NCBI RefSeq assembly: GCF_001570405.1
Contig: NZ_BBYM01000006.1
Coordinates: 1-64,000 of the forward strand
DNA from: Microtetraspora niveoalba
GTDB lineage: Bacteria; Actinomycetota; Actinomycetes; Streptosporangiales; Streptosporangiaceae
Length of the DNA stretch: 64,000 bases
Direction of reading: 5' to 3'
This document shows positions 41,508-48,536 of this stretch, piece after piece. Each line of letters starts with the position of its first letter. The stretch's first letter is position 1. Made by a program: the position numbers and the translations under genes. The notes beneath the pieces are model-generated. The model saw only the letters and a list, made by a program, of their open reading frames with translations. It had not been told where the DNA came from and searched no databases.

Positions 41508-42581
41508 CTACACCTGCGCCGGGAGGAAGTGCCCGCGCACCCGCTCGTACGCCTCGGGGGCGGCGCCGATCCGGTCGAGGCCGAGCAGCGCGGCCCCGAC
41601 GATCGGCGGCACGTCGGCGACGATCAGCTCGGCGTACGGCGCGCGCCCGGCGTAGCCCCGCTCGACGAGCGACATCAGCAGCTCGTCCCCCGAGGTCAGC
41701 ACGCCTCCGCCGAGGACGACCTCGCAGGGCTCCTCCAGCAGGCCGAGGCGGCGCATCGCCACCTCGCCGAGGACGGTCACCTCCTCGGCGAGGCGCTCGA
41801 CGAGGCCGCGGGCGATCGTGTCGCCGCGCGCCGCCGCCAGCAGCGGGGGCACCAGCCCGTGCAGCCCCTCGACGGACAGCTCCCCGAAGTGCAGCCCGAT
41901 GACCGCCTCCTCGACCGTGGCCGTGCCGAACCCGGCGCGCACCACGTCCACGAGGGCGGTGCGGGGGCCCCTGCCGTCCTCGGCGCGGGCGGCGTGCCAG
42001 AGCACCTCCTCGCCGAGGCCGTACCCGCCGCCCCAGTCGCCGCTGAGCCGGCCGAGCGCGGGGAACCTGGCCACCTCGCCGGACGGCGCGACGCCGACGG
42101 CGTTGATCCCGGCTCCGCAGACCACCGCCACGCCCCACGGCCCCGTGGCCCCCGCGCGCAGCAGGGCGAACGTGTCGTTGCCGACGACGACGTCGGGGGC
42201 GTGGCCGCGCGTGAGCAACTCGTCGCGGAGGCGCTCCTCCTCGATCGGCAGGTCGGCCCCCGCGACGTACGCGGCGACATGGTCAGCGATGTGGTCGGCG
42301 ACCCACCCGGCGGCCGGGCAGGCGGCGCCGTCGGCGCCGAAACCGCCGCCCGGATCGGCCGGGCGCGCCCCGGGACGGGCGCCTGGAGAGGCGCCGGGGA
42401 GGATCCGCGCGACGACCTCGCCGATCACGTCGATCGCGGCCGCCACCCCGGCGCTCTGCGGCAGGAACGCCGCGCCCCTGCCGGCGGCGAGCACCGACCC
42501 GTCCTCGGAGACGAGGGCCACGTCGGTCTTGCTGTTCCCCCCGTCGACCGCCAGCACGGTGCGCGGACGGCGCTCGGTCAC
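41508..42581 (-). CDS. csnK: BadF/BadG-type sugar kinase, probable glucosamine kinase
   Basis: 357 aa, ASKHA-fold kinase of the N-acetylglucosamine/glucosamine kinase-like BadF/BadG/BcrA group. The phosphate-1 loop is LAVDGGNSKTDVALVSEDG, then VVVGNDTFALLRAG (catalytic Asp), VAVVCGAGINAVGVAPSG (phosphate 2) and EVVLGGGVLTSGDELL (adenosine). A variable Ala/Gly/Pro-rich insert lies near residues 65-95. The GTG start overlaps the stop of the GH4 gene as GTGA. It is last in the csn operon, so phosphorylation of imported glucosamine or its disaccharide is the expected role. The symbol follows operon order in Streptomyces. Confidence 0.85.
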   Translation of the reverse strand: MTERRPRTVLAVDGGNSKTDVALVSEDGSVLAAGRGAAFLPQSAGVAAAIDVIGEVVARILPGASPGARPGARPADPGGGFGADGAACPAAGWVADHIADHVAAYVAGADLPIEEERLRDELLTRGHAPDVVVGNDTFALLRAGATGPWGVAVVCGAGINAVGVAPSGEVARFPALGRLSGDWGGGYGLGEEVLWHAARAEDGRGPRTALVDVVRAGFGTATVEEAVIGLHFGELSVEGLHGLVPPLLAAARGDTIARGLVERLAEEVTVLGEVAMRRLGLLEEPCEVVLGGGVLTSGDELLMSLVERGYAGRAPYAELIVADVPPIVGAALLGLDRIGAAPEAYERVRGHFLPAQV

Positions 42582-43840
42582 CGGGACACCGCCCAGGCAA
42601 GGAGCGGACGGTTCGCCTCGACCAGCAGCCGGGCGAGCTCGTCGGCCACGGGCACCTGCCCGACCAGCGGATGCGCGAGCAGGGCGTCCCGCACCCGTCG
42701 CTCGCCGCCGCGCAGCGCCGCGTCCAGCGCCAGCGACTCGTACGCGGAGACGTGCCCGACGAGGCCCCGGTACAGCGGTTCGAGCGCGTCGACGGGCAGC
42801 GGCTCGGCCCCGGTGGCGGTGATCCGCGCGGGCACCTCGACGACCGCGTCGGCGTCCAGGAACGGCAGCGTGCCGCCGTTGCGGGTGTTGACCACCTGGA
42901 CGTCGCCCCGGTCGTTCACCAGGGACGCGATGAGCGCGACGGCGGCCTCGGAGTAGAAGGCGCCGCCCCGCTTCTCCAGCAGCTCCGGCTTGGTGTCCAC
43001 CGAGGGGTCGGCGTACAGGTCGAGCAGCGCCGCCTCCATGGCCGCCACCTCGGCCGCCCGGGACGGCTTGCTCCGCTGCTCCTCCACCACCGCGTCGTGG
43101 GCGTAGAAGTAGCGCAGATAGTAGGAGGGGATGACGCCGAGATCGCGGATCAGCTCCACCGGCAGTTCGAGACTGTCGGCGATCTCGTCGCCGCGCTCGG
43201 CCAGGATCCTGGGCAGGACGTCCTCCCCGTCGAGGTGGACGGAGCGTATCCAGGTCAGGTGGTTGAGGCCGGCGTGGCCGAGCGAGATCCGGTCGGGGGT
43301 CACGCCGAGGCCGGCGGCGAAGCGGCGCTGGAACCCGATCGCCACGTTGCACAGCCCGATCGCCCGGTGGCCCGCGTCGAGCAGCGCCCGGGTGACGATG
43401 CCGACGGGGTTGGTGAAGTCGACGATCCAGGCGTCGGGCGCGAGGCGGCGCACCTTCTCGGCGATGTCGAGCACCACCGGGACCGTGCGCAGCGCCTTGG
43501 CCAGGCCGCCCGCCCCGGTCGTCTCCTGGCCGACGCAGCCGCACCGGAGCGGCAGCGTCTCGTCCACGTTCCGCGCGGCCTGCCCCCCGACCCGGAGCTG
43601 GAGCAGCACGGCCCCGGCCCCGGCCACGCCGTCCTCGACGGCCGTGGCCGTGCTGACGACGGCGGGGTGGCCGGCCCTGGCCAGCATCCGCCTGGCCATC
43701 CCGGACACGAGCGTCAGGCGGTGCTCGTCCGGGTCGATCAGGGCGATCTCGGACAGCGGGAGCTCGTCGCGCAGGCGCGCGAACCCGTCGATCAGCTCCG
43801 GCGTGTATGTGGAGCCGCCCCCGACAACGGCCAGCTTCAT
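42578..43840 (-). CDS. csnH: family 4 glycoside hydrolase (NAD-dependent)
   Basis: 420 aa. GH4 enzymes cleave glycosides, often 6-phosphorylated, by an NAD+ and Mn2+ dependent oxidation-elimination route. Visible: Rossmann start AVVGGGSTYTPELIDGF, VGQETTGAGGLAKALRTVP, DFTNPVGIVTRAL, the metal-binding Cys164 in GLCNVAIGFQRR and His194 in HAGLNHLTWIRS. The ATG overlaps the previous stop as ATGA. Placed between the permease pair and the kinase, it most likely hydrolyses imported chitosan disaccharides or their phosphates in the cytosol; the substrate is inferred from context. Confidence 0.9.
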   Translation of the reverse strand: MKLAVVGGGSTYTPELIDGFARLRDELPLSEIALIDPDEHRLTLVSGMARRMLARAGHPAVVSTATAVEDGVAGAGAVLLQLRVGGQAARNVDETLPLRCGCVGQETTGAGGLAKALRTVPVVLDIAEKVRRLAPDAWIVDFTNPVGIVTRALLDAGHRAIGLCNVAIGFQRRFAAGLGVTPDRISLGHAGLNHLTWIRSVHLDGEDVLPRILAERGDEIADSLELPVELIRDLGVIPSYYLRYFYAHDAVVEEQRSKPSRAAEVAAMEAALLDLYADPSVDTKPELLEKRGGAFYSEAAVALIASLVNDRGDVQVVNTRNGGTLPFLDADAVVEVPARITATGAEPLPVDALEPLYRGLVGHVSAYESLALDAALRGGERRVRDALLAHPLVGQVPVADELARLLVEANRPLLAWAVSR

Positions 43841-44721
43841 TTCACTCCTGTCAGTTTGACGCCCTCGATGAAGACCTTCTGGGCGAAGAAGAAGACGACG
43901 ATCACGGGTGCCATGGCCAGCACGGTCGCGGCCATGGTGAGGTTCCACTGGACTCGGTGGACCGACCGGAACGCGGCCAGGCCCAGCGAGAGCGTCCAGT
44001 TGTCCAGGTCGGTCCCCGCGTACAGCAGCGGGCCGTAGTAGTCGTTCCAGCAGTAGAAGAACTGGAACAGGGCGACGGCCGCGATGGCCGGTCGCGCCAT
44101 GGGCAGGATCACCCGGACGAGCGTGCGGAACTCGCCGCAGCCGTCGACCCGGGCCGCGTCGGAGTACTCGCGCGGGATGGTCACGAGGAACTGGCGCAGC
44201 AGGAAGATCGAGAAGGCGTCGCCGAGCAGCATCGGGACGATCAACGGCCACAGGGTCCCGGTCAGGTGGAACCGCGCCCAGATGAGGTACACGGGCACGG
44301 CGACGACCTGCGGCGGCAGCATCATCATGGTGATGACCAGCAGGAACGCCAGCTTGCGTCCCCGGAACCTGAACCGGGCCAGCGCGTACGCCACGGGGAT
44401 GGACGACAGCAGCATGAACGCGGTGGCGAGCACCGAGTACATGAGCGTGTTGCCGATCCAGGTGAGCAGCGGCGCCTTCTCGAAGATGTCCGCGAAGTTG
44501 GACCAGTTCCAGGTGGTGGGCCACAGCTGGGACGTCAGCGCCTGCCGGTCGCTCATCAGGGCGGTGAGCCCGATGAACACGAGCGGGCCGAGGAACATGA
44601 TCGTCAGGGCGATGGCCACGGCGTGCTTGGCGATCCAATACAGCGTGGCGCGGCCCCGGCGCCCGCGCTCGGGAGCGGGCGGGCGGGACGTCACCCGTCC
44701 CTGTACGGCGGTGGCGGTCAC
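43837..44721 (-). CDS. csnG: ABC sugar permease, MalG type
   Basis: 294 aa with about six membrane spans. The EAA loop that contacts the ATPase reads EYSDAARVDGCGEFRTLVRVILPMARPAI, typical of the second permease in CUT1 systems; the GLTALMSDRQAL region and the C-terminal FFFAQKVFIEGVKLTGVK end are also characteristic. It starts at GTG 44721, 43 bp after the first permease, and shares ATGA with the GH4 gene. No ATPase gene is in the operon; actinomycete CUT1 importers commonly use a shared MsiK-type ATPase encoded elsewhere. Confidence 0.93.
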   Translation of the reverse strand: MTATAVQGRVTSRPPAPERGRRGRATLYWIAKHAVAIALTIMFLGPLVFIGLTALMSDRQALTSQLWPTTWNWSNFADIFEKAPLLTWIGNTLMYSVLATAFMLLSSIPVAYALARFRFRGRKLAFLLVITMMMLPPQVVAVPVYLIWARFHLTGTLWPLIVPMLLGDAFSIFLLRQFLVTIPREYSDAARVDGCGEFRTLVRVILPMARPAIAAVALFQFFYCWNDYYGPLLYAGTDLDNWTLSLGLAAFRSVHRVQWNLTMAATVLAMAPVIVVFFFAQKVFIEGVKLTGVK

Positions 44722-44764
44722 GGCGCCACGCTCCCCGGTACGGAGCTCACCGCGGGGGCGGCGG

Positions 44765-45685
44765 TCATGCTTCCTCCTCGGCGAACCCGCGGAACTGGCG
44801 CAGCAGGATCAGGGTGAACACCATGGAGACCGCGAACAGGATGAGCGCGAGCACGCACGCGTAGCCCATCGCGTAGTCGCGGAACCCCTGCTGGAACAGC
44901 CACTCCGGGAAGGTCAGGGTCGACTGGTCGGGATAGCCGGGGGTGAAGACGGACCCGGCGGAGTCGGTCGCGCCCGAGGCGACTCGGGCGGCCACCATCG
45001 CCTGGGTGAAGTACTGCAGGGTCTGGATGACCCCGGTCACCGCGGCGAACATCAGCACCGGCCGGATCACCGGGAGCGTGATGTGCACGAACTGCCGCCA
45101 GCCGGTCGCGCCGTCGAGCGCGGCGGCCTCGTAGAGCTGCTTGGGCACGTCCAGCAGGGCGGCCATGAAGATGACCATCAGGTCGCCCACGGACCACAGG
45201 GCCAGCAGCGTGAGCCCCCACTTGGAGTAGGCGGGGTCGCCGAACCAGTCCGGGGACCGGACGCCGACCGCGCCGAGCATCGCCTGCACCGGCCCTGTGC
45301 TCGGGTTGAGCAGGAAGACGAAGCCGAGCGTCCCGGCGACGAGCGGCACGAGCGAGGGCAGGTAGAAGATCGTGCGGAAGATCCCGGCGCCCGCCTTCAG
45401 CCGGGTGACGAGCTGCGCGACGCCGAGGCCGAAGACGACGCGCAGCGGGACCATCACGACCACCAGCCACAGCGTGTTCCTGATGGAGGTCCAGGCGGCC
45501 TCGTCCTTCAGGAAGTACTCGTAGTTCAGCAGCCCGACCGGTTCGAGGGTGAACAGGTCGTACCGCTGGAACGAGAAGTACACCGTGGAGATCAACGGGT
45601 AGACGAAGAAGACGGCGAACCCGATCAGCCAGGGGGAGAGGTAGGCGAGCGGGCGGAGCCGGTTCCCGAGGGTGACGGCGGCCAT
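44765..45685 (-). CDS. csnF: ABC sugar permease, MalF type
   Basis: 306 aa. Opens LRPLAYLSPWLIGFAVFFVYPLISTVYFSFQRYDLF, typical of first permeases of CUT1 transporters, with about six spans and the EAA loop LYEAAALDGATGWRQFVHITLPVIRPVLMF. It starts 4 bp after the binding-protein stop, so it is tightly coupled. With csnG it would form the membrane channel for glucosamine oligomers. Confidence 0.93.
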   Translation of the reverse strand: MAAVTLGNRLRPLAYLSPWLIGFAVFFVYPLISTVYFSFQRYDLFTLEPVGLLNYEYFLKDEAAWTSIRNTLWLVVVMVPLRVVFGLGVAQLVTRLKAGAGIFRTIFYLPSLVPLVAGTLGFVFLLNPSTGPVQAMLGAVGVRSPDWFGDPAYSKWGLTLLALWSVGDLMVIFMAALLDVPKQLYEAAALDGATGWRQFVHITLPVIRPVLMFAAVTGVIQTLQYFTQAMVAARVASGATDSAGSVFTPGYPDQSTLTFPEWLFQQGFRDYAMGYACVLALILFAVSMVFTLILLRQFRGFAEEEA

Positions 45686-45689
45686 GGGG

Positions 45690-47012
45690 TCAGTCGCCCG
45701 CGGTCAGCTCGAGCTTGTCGTCGATCTTCTTGTCCACCCCGGCGAGCAGCGCGTCCAGGTCGTCGGCGCGGCCCGACTCCCAGGCGATCTGGGCCTCCTG
45801 CAGCGTCTGCTGGTTGAACACCGAGTTGATGTGCGCGGGCAGCGTCGAGCTGTTCGGGTTCGCGAAGATGTCGAGGAACGTCTGGAAGTTCGGGTCCTTG
45901 TCCAGCGTGGGCGACTGCAGCGCGGGCAGCGTGCTCGGCACGTTCCTGATCGCGTTGGAGAGCGTGACCAGCGCGTCCGTGTCCGTGGTCAGGTACTTGA
46001 CCAGCTCCCAGGCGGCCTCCTGGTGCTTGGCGCCGCGCGGGATGCCGATGACCGTGCCGGCGATGAAGCCGGCGCCGTACCTGGCCGCCTGGTCGTCGGC
46101 GACCGGCAGCGGCGCGGTGCCGTACTCCAGGTCGGGCGTGTCGGCGGCGATCATGGCGTTGCGCCACTCGCCGTCGATGGCCATGGCGACCTTGCCCTGC
46201 TGGAACGGGTTCTCGGCGGACCACTCGTCGCCGAAGCTCTTGCGGAACTTCTCCAGCTTGTCGTAGCCGAACCAGTCGGTGAGGTCCTTCTGCCACTTCA
46301 TGAGGGTCTTCCACGCCGGGTCCGAGCCGATCGCGGAGGTGCCGTCCGGGTTCGTCCACTTGGCGCCGACCATGACACCGGTGTGGATCGGGGCGTTCTC
46401 GTACATCTGGCTGGTGGGCACGAACCCGGCGACCTTGATGGTGCCGTCGGGGTTCTTCACCGTGAGCTTCTTGGTGAGGTCGGCCAGCTCGGACAGCGTC
46501 CTCGGCGGCTCGTTCCCCTTCATCAGCTTCTTGTTGTAGTAGAGGCCGTAGGTGTCGGCGAGCATCGGCATCACGCATCGCTTGCCCCGGTACTCGGTGT
46601 ACTCGGCGATCACCTTCGGGAACAGCGTCGCCGCGTCGATCTTGCTCGCGGTCAGGTACGGGTTGAGGTCCTGGAAGATCCCGGCCTTGCAGAACTCCGC
46701 GACGCTGTCGGTGGTGAAGGAGAGCGCCACGTCCGGCGGATTCCCGCCGCGCACGGCCTGCAGGATCTGGGTGTCCTGGATCGCCTTGGTCGGCTTGACC
46801 GTGATCCACGGGAACTTCCGCTTGAACCCGGCCAGGCTGTCCTCGAACGCCTTGAGCTCGTTGTCGGCGCTGAAACCGTGCCAGAACTCGATCGTGACCG
46901 GGTCGTTCGAGGTCGCCGACTTGAGCGCGGGGCCGGGGTTCTCGGTGCCGGCCGTGCAGCCGGTGACCAGGGCGAGGCCGGCCGCGGCCGAGATCGCCAG
47001 CAATCGTTTCAC
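45690..47012 (-). CDS. csnE: ABC sugar-binding lipoprotein of the csn operon
   Basis: 440 aa with lipoprotein signal MKRLLAISAAAGLALVTGC (lipidated Cys19). The body is a CUT1 binding protein: VTIEFWHGFSADNELKAFEDSLAGFKRKFPWI, VRGGNPPDVALSFTTDS, YGLYYNKKLMKG, FQQGKVAMAIDGEWRN, GTVIGIPRGAKHQEAAWELVKYLTTD. It lies 9 bp after csnR. By operon content it should capture glucosamine or chitosan oligosaccharides released by the GH46 enzyme. It is unrelated in detail to the other binding protein at 22-1398. Confidence 0.92.
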   Translation of the reverse strand: MKRLLAISAAAGLALVTGCTAGTENPGPALKSATSNDPVTIEFWHGFSADNELKAFEDSLAGFKRKFPWITVKPTKAIQDTQILQAVRGGNPPDVALSFTTDSVAEFCKAGIFQDLNPYLTASKIDAATLFPKVIAEYTEYRGKRCVMPMLADTYGLYYNKKLMKGNEPPRTLSELADLTKKLTVKNPDGTIKVAGFVPTSQMYENAPIHTGVMVGAKWTNPDGTSAIGSDPAWKTLMKWQKDLTDWFGYDKLEKFRKSFGDEWSAENPFQQGKVAMAIDGEWRNAMIAADTPDLEYGTAPLPVADDQAARYGAGFIAGTVIGIPRGAKHQEAAWELVKYLTTDTDALVTLSNAIRNVPSTLPALQSPTLDKDPNFQTFLDIFANPNSSTLPAHINSVFNQQTLQEAQIAWESGRADDLDALLAGVDKKIDDKLELTAGD

Positions 47013-47021
47013 GGGTGCCTC

Positions 47022-48302
47022 CTACGGGCGAAGGGGGGTGGTGACGAGCGGGCTGCCGCCCCGCTCCGGCGCTTCCCGGCGTCCGGCCGACCCGAAGACC
47101 TCGTCCCGCGCGGTGTCGAGGGCGAGGTCCAGCGCGCCGGCGAGGACGGGGTTGCCCTCGACGGTGGACAGGCGCAGCGGGGGTCGCGGGATGGTAAGCG
47201 TGTGGAGTTCGCGTTCGACGAGCTCGCGGAGCGTGTCGCCCCCGGCGAGCAGCACCCCGCCGGACAGCACGACGATCTCGGGGTCGACGACCGCGGTGAT
47301 CGCGGCGAGCCCGACGGCGAGGCGGGAGGCGAGCTCGCGCAGCGCCTCGCCGGCCGCCGCCGCGAGCCGTCCGCCGGACTCGGCCGCCCGCGCCGCGTTC
47401 TGCACGGCCGCGGCGGCCGTCGCCCCGCGCAGCCCGTGGGCGCGCATGATCCGCAGGACGGCGGGGCCGCCCGCGAGGGCCTGGAAGCCGTGGTCGGCGC
47501 GCCGGCCGACCTCGCGGGCGGTGGGCGCGCCGATCGCCGGCATGTAGCCGACCTCGCCCGCGCCGCCGGTCGCGCCCCGGTGCAGCCGGCCGCCGAGCAC
47601 GAGCGCGGATCCGATGCCCTCGTCCGCCCACAGCAGCACGTAGTCCTGGTGTCCCCTGGCCGACCCGCGGGCCTGCTCGGCCTGGGCGACGAGGTTGACG
47701 TCGTTCTCGACGTCCACGGGCACGCCGACGCCGTCCCGCAGGGTGCCGACGACGTCGGGGATGTGCCAGCCGGGGATGTGCGCGGCGTAGCCGAGGCGGC
47801 CGGTCGAGGGGTCCACGGCGCCGCCGATGCCGATGACCGCGCGCCGAAGCGCGGCGACCTCGATGCCGTCTTCGGCGCTGTCCCCGGTCTTCACGGCCGC
47901 GCAGGCGCCCTCCAGGGCCGTGCGCACCCGCTCCACGATGTCGCCGCCCGCCCGTCCCGGGGTGGGCAGGCGGTACTCGGAGACGACCGTCCCGGTGATG
48001 TCGGCGACGGCCACGGCGATCCGGGCCGGGGTGACGTCGAGCGCGGCCACGTGGGCCGCCGCCGCGTTGATCCGGTACAGCTCCGCCGTACGGCCGGGGA
48101 GGCCCTCGCGGATGCCGTCGAGGACGACCAGGCCCGCCTCCTGGAGCCGGGACAGGAGCTGGGACGCCGTGGGCTTGGACAGTCCGGTGAGCGCCCCGAG
48201 CTCGGGCCGCGTGAGGGGGCCGCGTTCGAGCAGGACCATCAGCGCGGCGCGGTCGTTGATCGCGCGCAGCAGGCTCGGCGTGCCGGGGGTCGGCTGGCTC
48301 AC
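47022..48302 (-). CDS. csnR: ROK-family transcriptional repressor of chitosan use
   Basis: 426 aa. The N-terminal winged helix (about residues 12-75) reads INDRAALMVLLERGPLTRPELGALTGLSKPTASQLLSRLQEAGLV. The ROK domain follows: VAALDVTPARIAVAVADITG, VIGIGGAVDPSTGRLGYAAHIPGWH, PVDVENDVNLVAQAE, GIGSALVLGGRLHRGATGGAGEVGYMP. The zinc motif CxCGxxGC of ROK kinases is absent, as expected for a regulator. It heads an operon with sugar uptake, GH4 and kinase genes in the same order as csnR-E-F-G-H-K of Streptomyces coelicolor (from memory). GGAAGGA precedes the GTG. Two dyads in its promoter imply autorepression, probably lifted by chitosan oligomers. Confidence 0.92.
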   Translation of the reverse strand: MSQPTPGTPSLLRAINDRAALMVLLERGPLTRPELGALTGLSKPTASQLLSRLQEAGLVVLDGIREGLPGRTAELYRINAAAAHVAALDVTPARIAVAVADITGTVVSEYRLPTPGRAGGDIVERVRTALEGACAAVKTGDSAEDGIEVAALRRAVIGIGGAVDPSTGRLGYAAHIPGWHIPDVVGTLRDGVGVPVDVENDVNLVAQAEQARGSARGHQDYVLLWADEGIGSALVLGGRLHRGATGGAGEVGYMPAIGAPTAREVGRRADHGFQALAGGPAVLRIMRAHGLRGATAAAAVQNAARAAESGGRLAAAAGEALRELASRLAVGLAAITAVVDPEIVVLSGGVLLAGGDTLRELVERELHTLTIPRPPLRLSTVEGNPVLAGALDLALDTARDEVFGSAGRREAPERGGSPLVTTPLRP

Positions 48303-48330
48303 GGGGAGTCCTTCCGGGAAAGGCGAAGAA

Positions 48331-48349
48331 GTTAGGAAAGGTCACTAAC
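48331..48349 (-). promoter_or_regulatory. csnR operator O2
   Basis: GTTAGGAAAGGTCACTAAC has matching GTTAG/CTAAC ends and shares GTTAGGAA with the csnA operator at 7691-7698. It covers the predicted transcription start (about 48350) of the csn operon. Confidence 0.55.
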
Positions 48350-48357
48350 TGGAAGAG

Positions 48358-48386
48358 AAAGTAAGGAAACTTTCCAAACTCGTCAA
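48358..48386 (-). promoter_or_regulatory. csnR promoter with operator O1 in the spacer
   Basis: On the minus strand TTGACG (48381-48386), a 17-nt spacer and TACTTT (48358-48363) make a near-consensus promoter. The spacer holds the dyad TTTGGAA-AGT-TTCCTTA (plus-strand arms 48362-48368 and 48372-48378), sharing TTTGGAAA-N2-TTCCT with the csnA operator. A repressor bound here would block RNA polymerase directly. Confidence 0.75.
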
Positions 48387-48520
48387 GGGGGTGCCCGCCC
48401 CCGCAACCGACTCGTGACGTGACCGGACTCCGGAAGGGCGCGATCCGCCCTCCGGCCTGCGCCGATCCGGTCCGCGGACGCGGGGGAGGGGGTCGGCTGG
48501 AGCGCCCGCCCGGGGGCACG

Positions 48521-48526
48521 TAGAAT
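48521..48526 (+). promoter_or_regulatory. -10 element of the helD gene
   Basis: TAGAAT ends 10 nt before the ATG, giving a leader of at most a few nucleotides. The -35 position (TGGAGC, 17-nt spacer) is poor. I looked for the rifamycin-associated inverted repeat known upstream of some helR genes and did not find it in 48385-48536. Confidence 0.5.
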
Positions 48527-48536
48527 CGGGCGGCCT

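Noticed and set aside
48385-48536. Possible rifamycin-associated element upstream of helD
   Set aside because: No GGGGCTTGC-type inverted repeat is present, so inducible rifamycin resistance cannot be claimed from sequence.
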